Shown here one piece after another: positions 38,226 to 48,721 of a stretch of DNA of 64,000 nt. Both the position numbers and the translations under genes were made by a program. The first letter of the stretch is position 1; every line of letters begins with the position of its first letter. Source of the DNA: Drechmeria coniospora (lineage: Eukaryota > Ascomycota > Sordariomycetes > Hypocreales > Ophiocordycipitaceae); NCBI RefSeq assembly GCF_001625195.1, contig NC_054391.1, positions 3,979,157-4,043,156 of the forward strand. The letters run 5' to 3'. The notes beneath the pieces were generated by a model. The model was not told where the DNA came from, did no database searches, and saw nothing but the letters and a program-made list of their open reading frames with translations.

Positions 38226-40073
38226 ATGGCTCGCGTTTCCGCCGGCCAGCTGCCAGGTTGGTACTTTCATGCCCGTACCTTGTGTTCCGGATGCCTCTCC
38301 CGACCTCTGCTGGTTGGCCGGTTACCGTCAAGGTCTGGTCCACTAAGAGCCTTACACGTCCCCCCTGCCGGCGCTGTGGCTGCCTCGCAGCGACCCCTGG
38401 CTCCCTTCCGCAAGCAGTTCAAGGAGGAGGCCAAGCATGCGAAGAAGCAGGCAAAGGGAAAGTCCAAGGCCGACTCCCAGACCGTCGACGGTTGGGAGCT
38501 GACGGTGGGCATCGAAATCCACGCCCAGCTCAACACCGCCCGCAAGCTCTTCTCTCCTGCCACCACCTCGTTCAACGACGAGCCGAACAGCCACGTGTCC
38601 CTCTTTGATCTCTCCATGCCAGGGAGCCAACCGCTGATGCAGAAGGAGGTCCTCCTTCCGGCCATTCGCGCAGCCCTGGCCCTGAACTGCGACGTTCAGC
38701 GACTCAGTCGGTTCGACAGAAAGCATTACTTTTGGTGGGATCAGCCGTCCGGATACCAGATCACGCAGTATTACGAGCCGTTTGCGCGAAATGGCCACAT
38801 CACCTTGTTCGCGAGAGACGGAATTTCGCCCGAGGATGGCGAGAGTGTCACCATCGGCATCAAGCAGCTTCAGCTGGAGCAGGACACGGCCAAGACGCTG
38901 GCTCAGACGGACACGATGCACTGGCTGGACTTTAATCGTGTCGGGATGCCTCTGATGGAAATCATCACCCTTCCGGAGATTCGACATCCGCGCACGGCCG
39001 CCGTCTTTGTGCGCAAGATTCAGCTTCTCCTCCACGCCGTCGACAGCTGCGTCTCCGGCATGGAGGCCGGCGGTCTCCGAGCAGACGTCAACGTCTCGGT
39101 GCGAAGAACGGACGAGGCGTCGGAGAGGCTCGGAACCCGGACGGAGATTAAGAATCTGAGCACAATCAAGGCCGTCGAAGACGCCATCATCGCCGAGAGA
39201 GACCGCCAGATTCAGGAGCTCGAGGCTGGCCGGGCCATCGCGGGCGAGACTCGCGGCTGGACCCTCGGCTCCAAGCAGACACGTCGGCTGCGGGGGAAGG
39301 AGGGCGAGGTTGACTACCGCTACATGCCGGACCCAGACATTTCGCCGCTCGTCATCGGCGATGACCTCGTGAAGCACCTGAAGACGTCACTACCGGTGCT
39401 GCCCGATGCCGAGCTCGACAGGCTCATTTCCGAGTTTGGCCTCGCACCGAAGGATGCCCTGTCGCTCATCACCCTGGACAACGGATCTCGCATTCAGTAC
39501 TTTTACAAAGTCTTGGACGGGCTTCATGAGATGATTCGCCTCGATGCGACCTCGTCCTCGGCCTCGGCCTCGGCGGACTTTTCATCCTACGCCACGCTTG
39601 CAGGAAACTGGATCATCCACGAGCTTGGCCGGCTGACGACGTCCAAGGCCGGACCGCTAGCCTCGGGGGAGCTTGTGTTTTCCACCGATGGCGAGTGCGA
39701 CCAGGTGCCGGTTTCCGAACTCTCGAAACTCCTCTATTATCTCTACCGAAAACAGATCACCGGCAAGGTGGCCAAGGAGCTTCTTTTGGCCATTTACCTT
39801 GGCGACCTCGACGGCGATGTTCTCGGCGCCATCGAGAGCAACGACCTCTGGTTCGAGGAAATTCCACCGGAAGAGTATGCATCCCTCGCCGAGCAGGCCA
39901 TGGAGGGGGAGGAGAAGGTGCTGCAAACATTCGTCGACTCGAAGCCGTTCCCGCAAGGCAAGCTCATGTACCTTGTTGGCAAGATGATGCGCCTGGGCCC
40001 GACCGAGCGGATCGATCCCTCCACGGCCGAGAGCGTGATGAGGGCAAGGGTCGAGAGGCTGCGAACGAGCTGA
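38226..40073 (+). CDS. PET112: Glutamyl-tRNA(Gln) amidotransferase subunit B, mitochondrial
   Basis: A single exon of 615 aa. The first 60 or so residues are Arg/Ala-rich with no strong acidity, as expected of a mitochondrial targeting peptide. The GatB core follows: WELTVGIEIHAQLNT, KHYFWWDQPSGYQITQYYEP (the conserved Y-D-P-GYQ-type motif), DFNRVGMPLMEIIT, GGLRADVNVSV, RTEIKNLST and VDYRYMPDPDISPL. The C-terminal YqeY-like domain (about residues 480-610) ends in GKLMYLVGKMM. With GatA and GatF/GatC it amidates mischarged Glu-tRNA(Gln) in mitochondria. The ATG at 38226 follows a GTG and is preceded by the C-rich leader. The fit to the family is very good over the whole length. Confidence 0.93.
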   Translation: MARVSAGQLPGWYFHARTLCSGCLSRPLLVGRLPSRSGPLRALHVPPAGAVAASQRPLAPFRKQFKEEAKHAKKQAKGKSKADSQTVDGWELTVGIEIHAQLNTARKLFSPATTSFNDEPNSHVSLFDLSMPGSQPLMQKEVLLPAIRAALALNCDVQRLSRFDRKHYFWWDQPSGYQITQYYEPFARNGHITLFARDGISPEDGESVTIGIKQLQLEQDTAKTLAQTDTMHWLDFNRVGMPLMEIITLPEIRHPRTAAVFVRKIQLLLHAVDSCVSGMEAGGLRADVNVSVRRTDEASERLGTRTEIKNLSTIKAVEDAIIAERDRQIQELEAGRAIAGETRGWTLGSKQTRRLRGKEGEVDYRYMPDPDISPLVIGDDLVKHLKTSLPVLPDAELDRLISEFGLAPKDALSLITLDNGSRIQYFYKVLDGLHEMIRLDATSSSASASADFSSYATLAGNWIIHELGRLTTSKAGPLASGELVFSTDGECDQVPVSELSKLLYYLYRKQITGKVAKELLLAIYLGDLDGDVLGAIESNDLWFEEIPPEEYASLAEQAMEGEEKVLQTFVDSKPFPQGKLMYLVGKMMRLGPTERIDPSTAESVMRARVERLRTS

Positions 40074-40381
40074 CGGCGCCGCGTCGTGGTTGAACGGTCT
40101 CACAAGCACGGCAGGCTCCCACAGTCTCTGTGCTCAACGACCTCGCTCTCGGACATGATGGATTGGCTGTGGCCTGAGCGTGGCCTGCGGCGGCCTGTGT
40201 CACCAGTCGTCTTTCTTGCCAGGTCACTCTGCACAATCAATGCGGCTCAAACGAGTATCGACGTCGACGACGCCGCGACGGGACAGACATTACTGGCAAG
40301 CCTACCCTTCAAATCAGCGGTCCAATCGAGGCCTACGGCAGCTCACTCCTGCGCCGCGAACGGCGACTGCTGCCATTTACC
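40074..40381. other. Short intergenic spacer
   Basis: 308 bp between GatB and the downstream membrane-protein ORF on the same strand. If that ORF has an upstream exon with a signal peptide, it would lie here. Nothing else was recognised. Confidence 0.4.
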
Positions 40382-41290
40382 ATGCCAAGTTCATACGCAG
40401 CGCCGGCTTCGCAGCACAGCAACCGGCTACCGGGTCGCCGGGCGGGAACCGAGCCGGATGCCTCGGCTGGTGGACATTCAGGACTCGGAACGGCTTCCAC
40501 CCTCTGGCTAAGCCGAGGGCCGACGTCAGAGCCGACGAGACTGGGATCCAGCGGCGATGGCATCAGCTTCGGGGCATCGGCGAAGCAAGACGGTGCCGAC
40601 TCGACCATGGCCGAATCTACGTCCTTTATGACGTCGACGGCATTCCAGAACTCTTCCACGCGCCTCTCCCTTTCGACGATGCGAAGTGTGCATTCGAACA
40701 CAACCCAAGGCTCATCATCCATGACGCCTCCGCCAGTCAATTCATCCGGCGCCGATCTGGCTGCTGTCGATGCACCATCGAACAGCTTGTCGGAGGGTGC
40801 CACGGCGGCCATCATCATCGGAATCATTCTCGTCGTCGCGGCGTGCATCTATGCCGTATGGGCCTTGGTCCAGAATAGACGGAGCGCGGGACGCCCTGGA
40901 TCGCCATCGTTTTCTCTCGATACGCCGTACGACGGTGCTCTTCCGCTACGAGACGTCGGCCGCAAGGATGGACGCGCCGCCGCTTCGGGGCTCGAAGCCT
41001 GGCTAGCGGTCAACGACGACGGATGGCCGCCAGCTCACCTGCCATCACGGACTGGACCGTCCGAGGCACAGCCGTTTGCTCGAACTGGTCGCCGGTCCGG
41101 ACGTGGCGATGGCCGACCTAGATACGCCGAGTCTGGTTCGAGTTGCCGCACAGCGAGAAGCGCGCCTCGTCCTCGGCCTGCTCTCGAGGCCGGTCGTTTA
41201 CGCGAGTGGGATGCCTCATCGTCGGTCGAGGCGACGGGCCATCATTCCGTCCGAGGAGGAATGTGCGGACGGAATCAGAGCAGCCACTAG
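40382..41290 (+). CDS. Ser/Thr-rich single-pass membrane protein (hypothetical)
   Basis: An ATG-initiated frame of 302 aa with no intron needed. Residues about 30-130 are rich in Ser, Thr and Gly. They are followed by EGATAAIIIGIILVVAACIY, a clear membrane segment at about 139-162, then basic QNRRSAGR and an Arg/Ser-rich tail. This is the layout of fungal cell-surface sensor-like or mucin-like proteins with a variable glycosylated ectodomain and a GAxxGIIxGxxx membrane anchor. There is no N-terminal signal peptide, so the real start may be in an upstream exon, or the membrane segment may serve as the signal anchor. I recognise no specific family. It could be a chance ORF, but the membrane segment with positive-inside flank argues for a gene. 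Confidence 0.5.
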   Translation: MPSSYAAPASQHSNRLPGRRAGTEPDASAGGHSGLGTASTLWLSRGPTSEPTRLGSSGDGISFGASAKQDGADSTMAESTSFMTSTAFQNSSTRLSLSTMRSVHSNTTQGSSSMTPPPVNSSGADLAAVDAPSNSLSEGATAAIIIGIILVVAACIYAVWALVQNRRSAGRPGSPSFSLDTPYDGALPLRDVGRKDGRAAASGLEAWLAVNDDGWPPAHLPSRTGPSEAQPFARTGRRSGRGDGRPRYAESGSSCRTARSAPRPRPALEAGRLREWDASSSVEATGHHSVRGGMCGRNQSSH

Positions 41291-42146
41291 GCTCCATCTT
41301 GGACGCGGTGTAGCTGATGCTGAGTCCATGCTGCATTGGCCTATGCCGCTGCGTCCACTGTTGGCGAGCCCGGCTCAGGCTGCCGTACATCTGAACGTTT
41401 ACGTATGAAGAATAGAGTACGTAGGTGATCAGAATCAAACAAGCGAGTTTATACTTGAGCCGCAATGACCCGCGTATCGTTTGAATAGGGCTGAATAGGG
41501 CAGGTGCACGAGACTTGGTTTCGATGCTCCCCTTGACATGCATTTCGGAATGGTTCGGAATGGGAAGAAACGATGGCGTGTTGGCACTGATGCATCTAAC
41601 ACGAGAATTCTCTACAATCAGCAATTCATACACAGAACACAATCATGGACGAGCCTGTTGTAGGCAATACAGTTGGCAAATGTTGATCGTTTTGACCAAG
41701 GCCATCCCGTGCGTCCCCGTCGCACACCTTTAGGTTTAGTGGCGATGGCAGAGCACGATGTGATGCAATGCAAATGCCGCAGGCAGGTAACACAGGAAAT
41801 GATAACACTATGCATCCAGCCAAGCGAGCCTCAACATCGATACCAGTTCATTCCGGGTCGATGGTGAAAAATGTGTGCGTCATGGCAGTTGCGAGAACCG
41901 AGTGGCTCGCGCGAAGGAGCATTTGCCCCGCGCAGCGATCATGCCGTCGTGATGACATCACAAGGTCGACGTCCGATAGCTCGTCCGCAACGAATGAAGA
42001 CGAAATAAATATGACGAGCAAACCTCTCAAATCTCTCCATCTGCTCTTTTTCATTGTCATTTCCATTCAATCCATCTTTTTCTCGGCCACATACAGGAAC
42101 TTGACAATAGCAGTCGGGCAAAGATAATTTGACATAAAAAGTCACC
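41291..42146. other. Intergenic spacer
   Basis: 856 bp upstream of the LEA-like gene. No family-bearing ORF on either strand and no tRNA. The last 100 bp are pyrimidine-rich with CA stretches, consistent with a 5' leader. Confidence 0.5.
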
Positions 42147-42636
42147 ATGTCGTTCATCCCCAAAACGATTGCGAGGGTGGCCGCCTCCCGCGCAATCGTC
42201 TTGGCACCTGGACGGAGACGAAACGCGTTCACAACCTCCGCTTTCGTGAGGAAGTCGGCGACGGAGGCGGTCAAGGACGGTCTGAAGAGGGTGGACAGGA
42301 CCGTCAGCGACAACGTCCTCATCCCAGGTCTCAACGTGGCTGGTATGTCAGGCGAACGGATAGCCAGATTAGGGGCTGCAAGGAGCAGAAATCAACTGAC
42401 GCGTGTGCCTCGTAGACAAAGTGAAGGGGACAATTCATGAAACAACACGGAGTGATGTCGAAGCCAAGGCCGGCGAGATCAAGGTTCGGGCCACTGGCAA
42501 GGCGGAGGAGATGAAAGGCCGGGCCAAGGGTACTGTGAGTCAGGCTGCCGGCAAGGCAGAACAGCTCAAGGGCAAAGCAGATGAGCTCAAGGACCAGGTG
42601 GAGAGCGCAGGGCGAGAATTGAAGGATGAAATGTAA
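42147..42636 (+). CDS. Small LEA/CsbD-like stress protein, probably mitochondrial
   Basis: Two exons, 42147-42342 and 42416-42636, with a 73-nt intron (GTATGT...CTGAC...GTAG). The product is 138 aa. Residues 1-37 are Arg/Ala-rich (ARVAASRAIVLAPGRRRNAF), typical of mitochondrial import. The second half is a Lys/Glu/Ala-rich, Gly-punctuated set of amphipathic 11-mer-like repeats (KAGEIKVRATGKAEEMKGRA, AAGKAEQLKGKADELK), as in late-embryogenesis-abundant and CsbD-type proteins. Such proteins protect membranes or proteins during desiccation and stress. The family call rests on composition and periodicity, so the exact subfamily is open. Confidence 0.75.
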
Positions 42637-42996
42637 TCGAAAGACGCGCCTGCAGAGTTTTCAGCATGGACGTTTGGGATGGACGGTATGATGATGCACC
42701 ATTGGCCTTGGAAGGAAAGAAGCACGTGTGATGGTTTCATCATTCATTCCTTGTCTACTACAAGACATCTAGTTGTTTGCGCGGAGCATTATGCTCCGCA
42801 GCATGTGCCACTCATCCGCATTACGCACGAAGCCGTTCATCAAGCGAGCCAAACACCATACGCGTGCCGAGGTGCACTGTACATGTGTGCAAATACGTGT
42901 ACATGAACGAAAATACCGTTCCCGGGGTATCAAAATGAGCGGGCGACACGGTCGTTTGCTTCCTCCATCTCGGGCAGAAGTGTCGAGACGAGCTAG
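42637..42996. other. Intergenic spacer between convergent genes
   Basis: 360 bp between the stop codons of the LEA-like gene (+) and the Gpr1/Fun34-type gene (-). Presumed 3' UTRs. No other feature seen. Confidence 0.5.
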
Positions 42997-43873
42997 CTAG
43001 ACCGGGAGGTTGCTCGCATCCTTCTCCGCCTTCTGCTTGGGCGTGTACTTGAACTCGCCCAAGGGGAAGCGGACCCAGGTGGTGTCCTCGGTCATGATGC
43101 CGGCACTGCCGGCGTAAAAGGCGGCCAAGGCGCAGATGACGGCAAAGACGCCGCCGGCACGGTTGACGCGCACCGCCGCCGTCGGGTTGCTCGTCAGGAT
43201 GAACTGGGCGATGCTGAGGAAGAAGAAGGCGAGGACGAGGAGGCCGAGGACGACGAGGATGGCGATGTTGGTCCGGAGGGCGGCGATGAAGAAGATGAGG
43301 GTCAGGAAGCACCAGAGGATGAGGAAGATGCCGAGGGCGAAGCTGAAGGCGCGGGCGTCGCCGGCGTAGGCTTCCTTGATGCCGAGCGAGGGGACGAGGA
43401 ACATGGCAAAGGCGAGCCAGAAGGCGCCGTAGGAGCAGTGCACAGTGGTGCCGAATGTGTTCCCAACCCGGAACTCCATGATGCCGGCGATGAACTGCGC
43501 GGCGCCGCCGAAGAAGACGGCGAGACCGAAGACGGCCTGGTCGGGCCCGACGCCGCCAAAGGGGTTCGAGTCGGGAAGTCTGCGGAGAGAGTCATGGTCA
43601 GATGGCCGCGTCCGTCTCCGAGGCGTGAGGGGATACCCACCCAGCACCGCACTGGTAGAGGCCGAGGACAAAGGTCGTCAGGGCAAAGCTGATGAGGCCG
43701 AGAGGACCCGGGTTGGCGACCTTGAAGAACTGCGGATCGAAGACCTGCGACACGGTGGCCTGGTGAGGCTTGGCGACGGGAGCATTCGCCGCACTGCCCC
43801 CGGCGGGTTGCAGGACGCCATGCTCCTTTGTGTACGTCTCCTGCTCGGAAGCGGCAGCGGCGGTGGAAGCCAT
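42997..43873 (-). CDS. Gpr1/Fun34/YaaH-family transporter (acetate permease type)
   Basis: Two exons, 43873-43641 and 43579-42997, with a 61-nt intron (GTGGGT...GCAG). The product is 271 aa. The family signature NPGPLGLISFALTTF is present near residue 55, and GLYQCGAGLPDSNPFGG is restored across the splice. Six hydrophobic segments follow, including GLAVFFGGAAQFIAGIMEF, AFWLAFAMFLVPSLGI, FSFALGIFLILWCFLTLIFF and IAILVVLGLLVLAFFFLSIA. In fungi these are plasma-membrane acetate/ammonium transporters (AcpA/Ady2/Gpr1). The specific solute is inferred from the family. It is divergent from the J-domain gene, with a 1.8-kb spacer. Confidence 0.9.
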
Positions 43874-45664
43874 CGGGCGATGCGCGGCAGTGTGCGTAGG
43901 TGAACGTGTAGGGTATCTCGAATCGGCGCCGGGTTCTGCGTTGCGGTGGTCAAATCTCGCGGAGCAAGCAAGACTCTGTCAGATTCTCCAAGCTTGTAGT
44001 CGGACGACGACGATCCCTTCCGGGGCTGGCTACGCTTGCCTCTTATACGCAACGGCCTCGGATCGTGCTCGCGGGCATGCTGCCACCCATGTCGCCGAGC
44101 GAGTCGTTCCCTTGCCCCGGCGTCTAAGCCGATCGGGGCCAGCCACAAAGTCTCGGACGGGCAAAGAGCAGCTGCTCTGCGGGGGGGGGGACGATCCGGG
44201 GGACTGCGTGGGAGGGCGTCAGAGCAAAGCCGGACTGGGGTGGTTTCGGGTCGTCGATCGTCTCGATGCCACCCAATAGCTTCCCAGTGTCTCCGCGCTG
44301 GCTGCGACCCAGTCGTCGGTATCTCTCCGTTTGTGCAGATCCGACGTGGCTGCTGCTACCACGACAGCCAGGTCACCGCTAGCACCGGGTTGTCCCAGAA
44401 GGGAGCATCGGTGGGCTGGGCTCGAAGCTGTTTTGGGCACCGAAGATGGGCGATTGGTCTGTCTCGAGCCTGGGGCTAGCCGTACGTGCTATTTCATCGA
44501 GAGCATCGATTCTCACTGGTCGACGGTCCGAGCGTGCACCGTTCACGGCGTTGGCGTGGTGGGAAGGGCTGCAGAGGTCGGCAGAGCTGGTCTGCCTCGT
44601 CCCTCCGCCGCGTCATCAAGCTTTCGGGATGGACGAGGATGATGCTGTCATGGCGTCGTGGCCGTTTCGGCTTGTCATGGGGGCACCCCGCTTCAGCCAC
44701 CATGTTCGGTGCGGGCCACCGTCGTCATCCGCTGTCAAACCGACGAGGAGGTATTCGGTGCCATTTCCTCGTTGCGATGGGGGGCATGGTCGACGCTGCA
44801 GCCGGCGATGCATGTCTCGTCGACGTCCACGGTTCGTCGGCGACACTATCGAATTGTTCCTGCAGCAAAGCACAGTACATGCACGGAGCACGAGTACTTG
44901 TACAATAAAGTACCGATCCTGAACTTGCGTGAATGCAAGACTTTTCTGCGGGTAGATGCATGTACACATACAAAGTCTGGAATATGAAGGTACAATCGCC
45001 ACCACGGACGGTGCATGTTGATGCAAAGTACTCCCTATCAGCGCATCGACGCTGTGCATGTACTCTGTACTCCAGAGTCATGTGCCAGTACGTACTTTTG
45101 AACTCACGATGATGCACGTACATGCAAGTACATCCGACATCTGCCGGCCCAGTATTGCTCCGTGGCGCTGTTCCATCGTTTGGTGGGCTGATGAAATTGC
45201 ACCATCAAAACCCACCAAGCTCCGAAAGCGGGTTAACGCGCGGATCGTGGCCGGATATAACGGCCCCGCAAGGTACATGTGATCGAGTATTACCGCACCC
45301 TACTTACGCTACTACTTACGTAAGTACTCCGTCCTGCACACATTCGCCCAACCTCCGCTCACCAGCACACGCAGCTGGCCCCTCGAGACGGCGACAGCGT
45401 CGAGCGCCAGCGACTTTTCTCTCTTGGCCATCCATGGACGCATGACTCATGCCCGACGCAGACTAGCCTCCGTCTCTCCGCTCGTCGCTCCGCGGCAAAC
45501 TTGCACCCCCTCAACACCAACCCCAACCCACACCCCCTCCCGGAAGCAGCTCCGTCGAGTCAAGTCGGCGTCGGTATTCAGCATCCTCGCCGGCCCTGCC
45601 CAATCAGCAGTCCATGGTTCGACGGTGAGCGTGCCCTCTCGGGCTTCGGCGCTCGCCCGCTACG
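43874..45664. other. Intergenic spacer, divergent promoters
   Basis: 1.8 kb between the transporter (-) and J-domain (+) genes. The left half is GC-rich and contains several long but motif-free frames. The part from 44870 to 45330 is rich in GTACATG/CATGTAC words. A 9-G run lies near 44183. No gene is supported. Confidence 0.5.
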
Positions 45665-46582
45665 ATGGCTACTCTCGTCAAGCCCCTGCCGGCCGCGGCG
45701 CTGCGTCCGCTCCTCACCTCGTCCGTCTGCTCGCCAGCTTCGGCCCTGCTCTCATCGATTCCCCGCCACGGCCGGCGGCGACATGCCACGGCGCGGCAGA
45801 CACCCGGCCGACACGAACCACCGGCCTGGCCGAGCTCGCCGAACCCGACGCCCTACGAGATCTTGGACCTGCCCAGGGATGCCCCCTACGCCAAGCAGCG
45901 CTTCATTCAGCTCGTGAAGCTCTACCACCCCGACACTGAGCATCATGACGGCCACCACCTCGGCCCATCATCCTCATCCTCCTCCCCAACCTTCTTGCCC
46001 TCCGCCTCGGTCTCCGCCTCCGCCTCTGCATCCGCGCCGCGTCTGCCGCGCGCCATCCGCCTCGAGCGCTACCGGCTCGTCGTCGCCGCCAACGATCTCC
46101 TCGGCGACCCGGCCAAGCGCCGGCTCTACGACCTCCACGGCGTCGGCTGGTCCCACGGCCACGGCGCTCCGAACCTGAGAGACGCCGACCGCGCCTGGCG
46201 GCACCGGCCCAACAGCGCCGCCCGCAACGCCACCTGGGAGGACTGGGAGCGCTGGTACGAGGTCCGAAGCGGCAAGCCCCGCGAGCCGACCTACATGAGC
46301 AACGGCCTGTTTGCCACCCTCGTCGTCGCCATGTGCATGGTCGGCGCCCTGGCCCAGGCCAACCGCGCCGAGTCCTCGGGCGCCGACTTTGTCGAGTACG
46401 CGCAGCAGCGCAACGCCGACATCGGCCACCAGATGCGACGCGACGGCATGGCGCGTGCGGGGCGGTCCAAGGACGAACGCGTGGATTCGTTCTTGAAGGA
46501 TCGGGAGAATGTCGCCTACGATTACGTGTCGAGCAGGTACGACGAGCCTCGGCCGCCGCCTGACGGGACCGAATCGGCGTGA
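45665..46582 (+). CDS. J-domain (DnaJ-like) protein, probably mitochondrial
   Basis: A single exon of 305 aa. Residues 1-50 are basic and Ala/Ser-rich, suggesting mitochondrial targeting. The J domain begins at TPYEILDLPRDAPY (about 60), carries the HPD motif in LVKLYHPDTEHH, and ends near ANDLLGDPAKRRLYDLHGVGW. A Ser/Ala-rich insertion of about 30 residues splits helices II and III (the HPD loop side), which is common in fungal mitochondrial J proteins. A membrane segment, LFATLVVAMCMVGALAQA, lies near 215-235, so the C-terminal tail is probably membrane-anchored. It would stimulate an Hsp70 ATPase; the partner cannot be told. It ends 144 bp from the convergent seven-TM gene. Confidence 0.85.
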   Translation: MATLVKPLPAAALRPLLTSSVCSPASALLSSIPRHGRRRHATARQTPGRHEPPAWPSSPNPTPYEILDLPRDAPYAKQRFIQLVKLYHPDTEHHDGHHLGPSSSSSSPTFLPSASVSASASASAPRLPRAIRLERYRLVVAANDLLGDPAKRRLYDLHGVGWSHGHGAPNLRDADRAWRHRPNSAARNATWEDWERWYEVRSGKPREPTYMSNGLFATLVVAMCMVGALAQANRAESSGADFVEYAQQRNADIGHQMRRDGMARAGRSKDERVDSFLKDRENVAYDYVSSRYDEPRPPPDGTESA

Positions 46583-46726
46583 GGACGAAGCGCAAACGGC
46601 CACGACGGCCGCCCCGAGAGGCAACGACGGTCGCTCCGGGCTACGTGCACGAACCGTTGGAAACACGCCATTCTCGACAAATGCAAGGCGTGCAGGCAAC
46701 GTCGCCAATGCCACGACGCGTCTCGT

Positions 46727-48721
46727 TCATTCCGTCGTCGGCGCAAGGCCTCGTTCACCCCTTGCCTTTCCGCTCTCCGCGCCGGCGCTCCGCGCGGGAG
46801 CATTCGCCATGCCTCGGTCCAGGTCGGAGAGAAAATCGTCGTCCTCGAGCTCCTCATCGGCCGACGTGCCGACGCGTCCGTTGATGACGTTGTCGATGCG
46901 TAGCCGCGGCGGCCCGGAGTTGAGCCTTGATCCGTTCTTGGGCGGGCCCGCTGGGACGCGTAAGCGAGTGTCGAGGCCCGGACGAGGAGGGTGGGGGGGC
47001 GGCACGACGTACAGACGACGAGGTCGAAGAGCTTGACGATGACGGGGCCCCAGACGGTCATGGCGATGATCTGGCCGTACGACCACTTGCTCGCCTCGAA
47101 CGTGTTGCCGCTGAAGACCTTGACGAGCGACACCATGTAGAGGAGGTTGGCGACGAGGTACGCGAGCTCCAGCGTCCGCCACAGCCACCGCTTCGTCCGG
47201 ATCCACGCCGGCCTCCACCGTCCGACGGGGCCGCGGCCGACGTGGTAGAAGCCGATGCGCAGGTGCCTCGTGCGCCCGTGGTTCCGCAGCGTCCAGCCGA
47301 GCTGGTCGAGCACGAGGATGACGATGGCGACGGTGTCGAGGACGAGAAAGACCATCTTGTACAGCAGCGGCCGGGGGAAGAAGCCGAGGTTCAGGCCCTC
47401 GACGCCGTGCATGGCGGCGCAGTAGCTCCGCGGGCTCGGATTGCCGCCGCAGGCCGCCACCTTGTTCTCCTTGCGGAAGAGGCGGAAGGCGTCGGCGAAG
47501 TAGACCCGTTGCGTCGTGGCGACGATGGCGAGGAGGTACTCGGCGAAGAAGCCGAGGAAGGTGTGCCAGTTGCGGATGCCCTCGTTGTGGAGGCACAGCT
47601 GGATGAGGAACATGGGCAGGATGCCGTTCTGGCTGACGTGGAAGGCGACGGCGGCGTTGACCATGATCTCGCCCCAAAAGGTGCCCTCCTGCGAGTTGAC
47701 GACGATGGCGAGGATCGAGGCGATCTGGATGGCGAAGACGAACCAGCACTGGGCCTCCTGGAACTCGACGAGCGTCGTCGCGAGCGCCACGCTCGTCCGG
47801 GACAGCGCCGACGAGTCGGGCCAGATCATCGACTCGATGCGCGTGAGGCGACGGTGCAGCGTGGCGGCCGGCGATTGCTCCTTTCGAGCCTGCGTGAAGC
47901 TGACCCAGACGGTGAAGGCCTTGAGGAAGAGGTAGAGCAGGCTCGAGAAGCAGACCTGGAGGAGGTAGGAGATGAGCACCTGTCGGGGCCAAACGTCAGT
48001 CCGTCGCTCGTCGGCTCGTCCACGCACCCGAGGTCCTCGTCCTCGGCAACGGCTCACTCACCCCGGGCCCGAAGATGTCGGGGTTGATCTCGGCCGCAAT
48101 GTCGGGGCAGAAGGTGTCCAGGGCGGCAAAGATTTGTGCCGGCTTCGACTGCGCGTCGAGACCCTTGATGGAGTCGTTGCAGGGCGTCCGGATGCCGTCG
48201 CCGCCGCAGGCCGCCTGGGCGCAGGTGACGAGCAGCGACAGCGCCGGTCGCTCGTCAAACGTGGTCAGCGTCCGGCCGGCCATGATGCGGCTCGCGTTCC
48301 GCTCCGCTTCGGCCGGCACGTAGAAGTGGCCGCCCTCCCGGGACCAGTAGGCAATCGACGCCAGGGCGGCGCAGTTGTAAAAGGTTTCGGTCGAGTCGAA
48401 CATGGAGGTCGCGTTGCCGCAGGCCCGCGGACAGTCGGGCTTGCCGTCGACGAGGCAGCCGGCCTCGAAGAGACGCATGCTCTGGTTGCCACCGGCGGCG
48501 GCCTCGGCGAGGATCTGCCTCGAAAAGGTATAGCCATTGCCGTCGCCGAGCGTCTCGAGATCCTGGAAGGGGAAGAAGTTGCTCGACCCGGCCAGCCGAG
48601 GGGCGACGAGGTCGATGGAGAGGGGTAGAAGGGATGGCGTGCCGGACGGCGTGCTGGACGTCGTCGACGGCGAGGGAACCGCTGCGGCCGAGGCAACTCT
48701 TGCGTGGCCGGCATGGCTCAT
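46727..48721 (-). CDS. Seven-transmembrane protein with Cys-containing ectodomain (unrecognised)
   Basis: Three exons, 48721-48062, 47979-47013 and 46950-46727, with introns of 82 and 62 nt (GTGAGT/CTGAC and GTACGT). The product is 616 aa. Residues 1-220 form an N-terminal domain with paired cysteines (CLVDGKPDCPRACGN, NCAALASIAYW, CAQAACGGDG, TPCNDS) and several N-glycosylation sequons. Seven hydrophobic segments then follow between about 222 and 542 (for example ISYLLQVCFSSLLYLFL, CWFVFAIQIASILAIVV, MVFLVLDTVAIVILVL, ELAYLVANLLYMVSLV). The tail is hydrophilic and acidic (SADEELEDDDFLSDLD). No cleavable signal peptide is obvious. The topology resembles a receptor, but I recognise no GPCR-class motif and give no function. 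Confidence 0.8.

Noticed and set aside
38352..39377. 341-codon open frame (-)
   Set aside because: Antisense shadow of GatB, with no recognisable domain.
43678..44642. Several 100-170 codon frames on both strands between the transporter and J-domain genes
   Set aside because: Low-complexity, mutually overlapping, no motifs and no plausible splice sites joining them.
46927..48087. 386-codon open frame (+) rich in Asp/Glu/Arg
   Set aside because: It is the antisense shadow of the seven-TM gene, whose spliced frame on the minus strand has membrane segments and clean introns.
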